DNA of 15,050 bases from an uncultured Oscillospiraceae bacterium (GTDB lineage: Bacteria > Bacillota > Clostridia > Oscillospirales > Oscillospiraceae). The stretch lies in assembly GCA_934661715.1 (NCBI GenBank), contig CAKUJL010000012.1:1-15050 (forward strand), given 5' to 3'. Below the pieces are notes generated by a model, which did no database searches, had not been told where the DNA came from, and saw nothing but the letters and a program-made list of their open reading frames with translations. Positions 13,187-15,050 of this stretch are shown piece after piece (position 1 is the stretch's first letter; each line of letters opens with the position of its first letter). Made by a program: the position numbers and the translations under genes.

Positions 13187-15050
13187 ATGCTGCGGGACAT
13201 TCTGACGCTTTCGGCGCTGATTCTGGCCGTGCTTCTGGTGCGGGCGGCGTTCAAAAACCGCGTGCCGAAGCGGATGATCTACGGGCTCTGGCTGGTCGTG
13301 CTTCTGAAGCTCTGCCTGCCGGGGACGCTGTTTTCGCTGCCGGTTCTTCCGGCGGAGGAAGTGGCTTTGCCCGCGAAAACTGCGCAGACCCAACCTGCGG
13401 AGGAAGTGACCTTGCCCGCGCAGCCCGCACCGGCGGCATCCGCGCAGCTGGCGGTTCCGACGCAGACGGTTTCGCAGCCGGGACAACCTGAGCCGCAGCC
13501 GGAAACGAAGCCGGTAACGCCCGCCGTGCAGGAGACGGCAAAACCGGTGGCAAAGCCTTTGACCACAGCGCAGATTCTGCAAATCGTCTGGGCAGTCGGA
13601 AGCGGGCTTCTCGGGCTATGGCTGTTCGCGACATGGCTGACGTTTACGATTCGGCTCCGCAAAAGCCGCAAATTCCTCGGAAAACGGGGAAGAACAAACA
13701 TTTACGTCTCCAGACGCATCAAATCGCCGTGTCTTGCCGGTCTTGTTCCGGCGGTTTACTTAACGGAGGATGTGCTGCGAAACGACACGACCGAGCTGAT
13801 CGTGCGGCACGAGCTGACGCATTTGCATCATCTGGACTTCCTGTGGTCACTTTGCAGGACGCTGGCGGTGATCGTCTACTGGTGGAATCCGCTTGTCTGG
13901 CTGGCGGCGATTATCTCGAAGCGCGACGCGGAACTGGCGTGCGACGAGGCCGTCGCGGCAGGGTTACAGCCCGAGCAGCGCATCGCCTACGCCCGGGCAA
14001 TTTTAGCGCAGGCGCCGCGCAAAAGAGCCGCGCTGAGCCTTGCCGGGCCTCCGGTCAAAGAGCGGATTTTGTTCCTGACGAAAAAACAGAAAACAAGCGC
14101 AGCCTGCATCGTTCTGGCGCTGGCAATCACCATAAGCGCAACCGGCTGCTCGTTCGCCGAGTTCACACGGCGGGAAGCGGTGCAAACCGTGCCCTCAACG
14201 GAAGAATCGCAGTCTGAAGTCATAGAGGCACAGCCGGAAGACACAGCGGCGCAGGCAGAAAGCACGTCGCTTGAAGAGCAGCTTCCGATCGACGAGACCG
14301 CGCGGGCGCTGTGGGCCGACTTTGCGGACAAGTGGCGGCTGGATTATCTGCCGGTCTTTTCGCGCTGGGAGGCGCCCAGCTCGACATCTGACTATCTGAT
14401 GTGGGTGTTTTCCCGGAACATGGACGCGTTCAAAACGCAGGGCTATATGACGAAGGACGACGTGGAGTCGGAAATCCGGGCACACTTTGAGGTGGAAAGC
14501 CTGACGCACGAGCCGCTTTCCAAGACGTGGACGTTTGACGGAGAAACGTACACGGCAATTCCCGGCGGCGTGAACGACCGGCCGCTGGCCCGGCTCGACA
14601 GCGTGATTCGGGTAAATCTCGGCACACAGCCGCAGTACTGCGTGCAATACTGCCTGCTGGGAAGCGGCAATCTGCTGGATGACGCGGAATGGAGCCGCTG
14701 CCGCGAGGAAATCATCAGCGGCGACGCGCCGGATTTGACGGAGCTTCGGGAATTTACGCTCGTCTTTACCATGCAGGATGGAGAACCAATTTTTCAGAGC
14801 TTGACGGAACTGCGCATCGACGAGCCGCCCTTCACGCCGCTGCCGAACGACGGAACGTATGACGTGACGCAGCCCCTGCAGGAATGGGAGCTGACGCGCA
14901 CGAACGGCGTGCAGACCGGCATGACGCAGGCGCAGATCGAGGCGATCACGGGACCGCTTACGCCAAATGGATCCGGCAGTGCGCTTCTGGACAGCCAGAA
15001 CGTTTCTTACCGTTTTCAACAGATGGGCTACCGGACGCCGCAGCTGGCAG
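13187..15050 (+). CDS. BlaR1-like M56 metallopeptidase sensor (partial, runs off end)
   Basis: An open frame from ATG 13187 to the window edge (621 codons, no stop). Membrane segments lie at about 5-22, 30-49, 128-150 and 305-321. The cytoplasmic M56 zinc peptidase domain has HELTH at 208-212 and DAELACDE at 247-254, where Glu249 is the likely third zinc ligand, so catalysis looks intact. The loop between TM2 and TM3 (52-122) is rich in Pro, Gln, Ala and Glu. After TM4 (which ends in a Thr-Gly-Cys) an acidic linker leads to an extracellular region of at least 280 residues. That region shows no Ser-x-x-Lys penicillin-binding motif that I can see. Near the edge, GMTQAQIEAITG (578-589) resembles the BamE/BLIP-type repeat. 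It is coupled to the BlaI-like gene, which it should inactivate on sensing an unknown envelope signal. Confidence 0.9.
   Translation, partial: MLRDILTLSALILAVLLVRAAFKNRVPKRMIYGLWLVVLLKLCLPGTLFSLPVLPAEEVALPAKTAQTQPAEEVTLPAQPAPAASAQLAVPTQTVSQPGQPEPQPETKPVTPAVQETAKPVAKPLTTAQILQIVWAVGSGLLGLWLFATWLTFTIRLRKSRKFLGKRGRTNIYVSRRIKSPCLAGLVPAVYLTEDVLRNDTTELIVRHELTHLHHLDFLWSLCRTLAVIVYWWNPLVWLAAIISKRDAELACDEAVAAGLQPEQRIAYARAILAQAPRKRAALSLAGPPVKERILFLTKKQKTSAACIVLALAITISATGCSFAEFTRREAVQTVPSTEESQSEVIEAQPEDTAAQAESTSLEEQLPIDETARALWADFADKWRLDYLPVFSRWEAPSSTSDYLMWVFSRNMDAFKTQGYMTKDDVESEIRAHFEVESLTHEPLSKTWTFDGETYTAIPGGVNDRPLARLDSVIRVNLGTQPQYCVQYCLLGSGNLLDDAEWSRCREEIISGDAPDLTELREFTLVFTMQDGEPIFQSLTELRIDEPPFTPLPNDGTYDVTQPLQEWELTRTNGVQTGMTQAQIEAITGPLTPNGSGSALLDSQNVSYRFQQMGYRTPQLA
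13352..13420 (+). repeat. 45-bp-period repeat in the BlaR1-like Pro-rich loop
   Basis: Two near-identical 24-bp units (13352-13375 and 13397-13420), each encoding AEEV-(A/T)-LPA, lie 45 bp (15 codons) apart in frame. This suggests duplication within the low-complexity extracellular loop of the sensor, at residues 56-63 and 71-78. Confidence 0.7.

Noticed and set aside
13187..15050. BlaI/BlaR1-like pair as a beta-lactam resistance operon
   Set aside because: No beta-lactamase or mecA-like gene is present and the visible sensor region lacks penicillin-binding motifs. The family is widely used for other signals.
1..15050. tRNA or rRNA genes, CRISPR arrays, prophage or toxin-antitoxin modules
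   Set aside because: No sequence with the needed folds, repeat spacing or gene content was found on reading both strands.

Overview
The window looks like chromosomal DNA from a high-GC member of the Clostridia (Bacillota), most like the gut Oscillospiraceae. The reasons are the GC-rich coding sequence, strong AAGGAGG-type ribosome binding sites, TTG and GTG starts, Gram-positive style lipoproteins, and the gene families present (MBOAT/DHHW pair, SdpR/SdpI pair, BlaI/BlaR1-type pair, clostridial serpins). The assignment is an inference from content; no rRNA or other marker gene is present.

Left part (115-6146, all minus strand): five tightly spaced genes that read as one transcription unit. 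In transcription order they are serpin lipoprotein A (4887-6146), serpin lipoprotein B (3494-4882, 4 bp later), an acidic-linker lipoprotein of unknown function (2657-3433), an MBOAT membrane O-acyltransferase (1225-2628) and a DHHW/AlgX-like accessory protein (115-1212, TTG start). Three products are predicted lipoproteins outside the membrane and two form a probable cell-surface acylation pair, so the cluster acts at the envelope. The two serpins have different reactive loops and probably different protease targets.

Middle part (6229-8160, minus): a MATE-family transporter with its own promoter and terminator, then a stand-alone PPC/DUF296 protein with a strong terminator.

Regulatory part (8232-15050): four signal-response units side by side. 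An SdpR-like ArsR repressor and an SdpI-like membrane protein (minus) overlap by 20 bp and are divergent from a TetR-type regulator (plus). The two promoters are nearly consensus, and their TTGACA boxes form one inverted repeat. A bidirectional hairpin terminator separates the TetR gene from an ECF sigma factor and its membrane-anchored, anti-sigma-like partner (minus). Divergent from the sigma gene, a BlaI-type repressor and a BlaR1-type M56 metallopeptidase (plus) run off the window's right edge. The visible extracellular part of this BlaR1 homologue does not look like a penicillin-binding sensor.

I see no tRNA, rRNA, CRISPR array or transposase gene. Bases 1-114 hold no gene but carry short repeats that may be the edge of a repetitive or mobile element. 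The most novel features are the serpin plus surface-acylation cluster, the toxin-less SdpRI unit whose SdpI carries an extra C-terminal domain, and the BlaR1 homologue with an unrecognised sensor.
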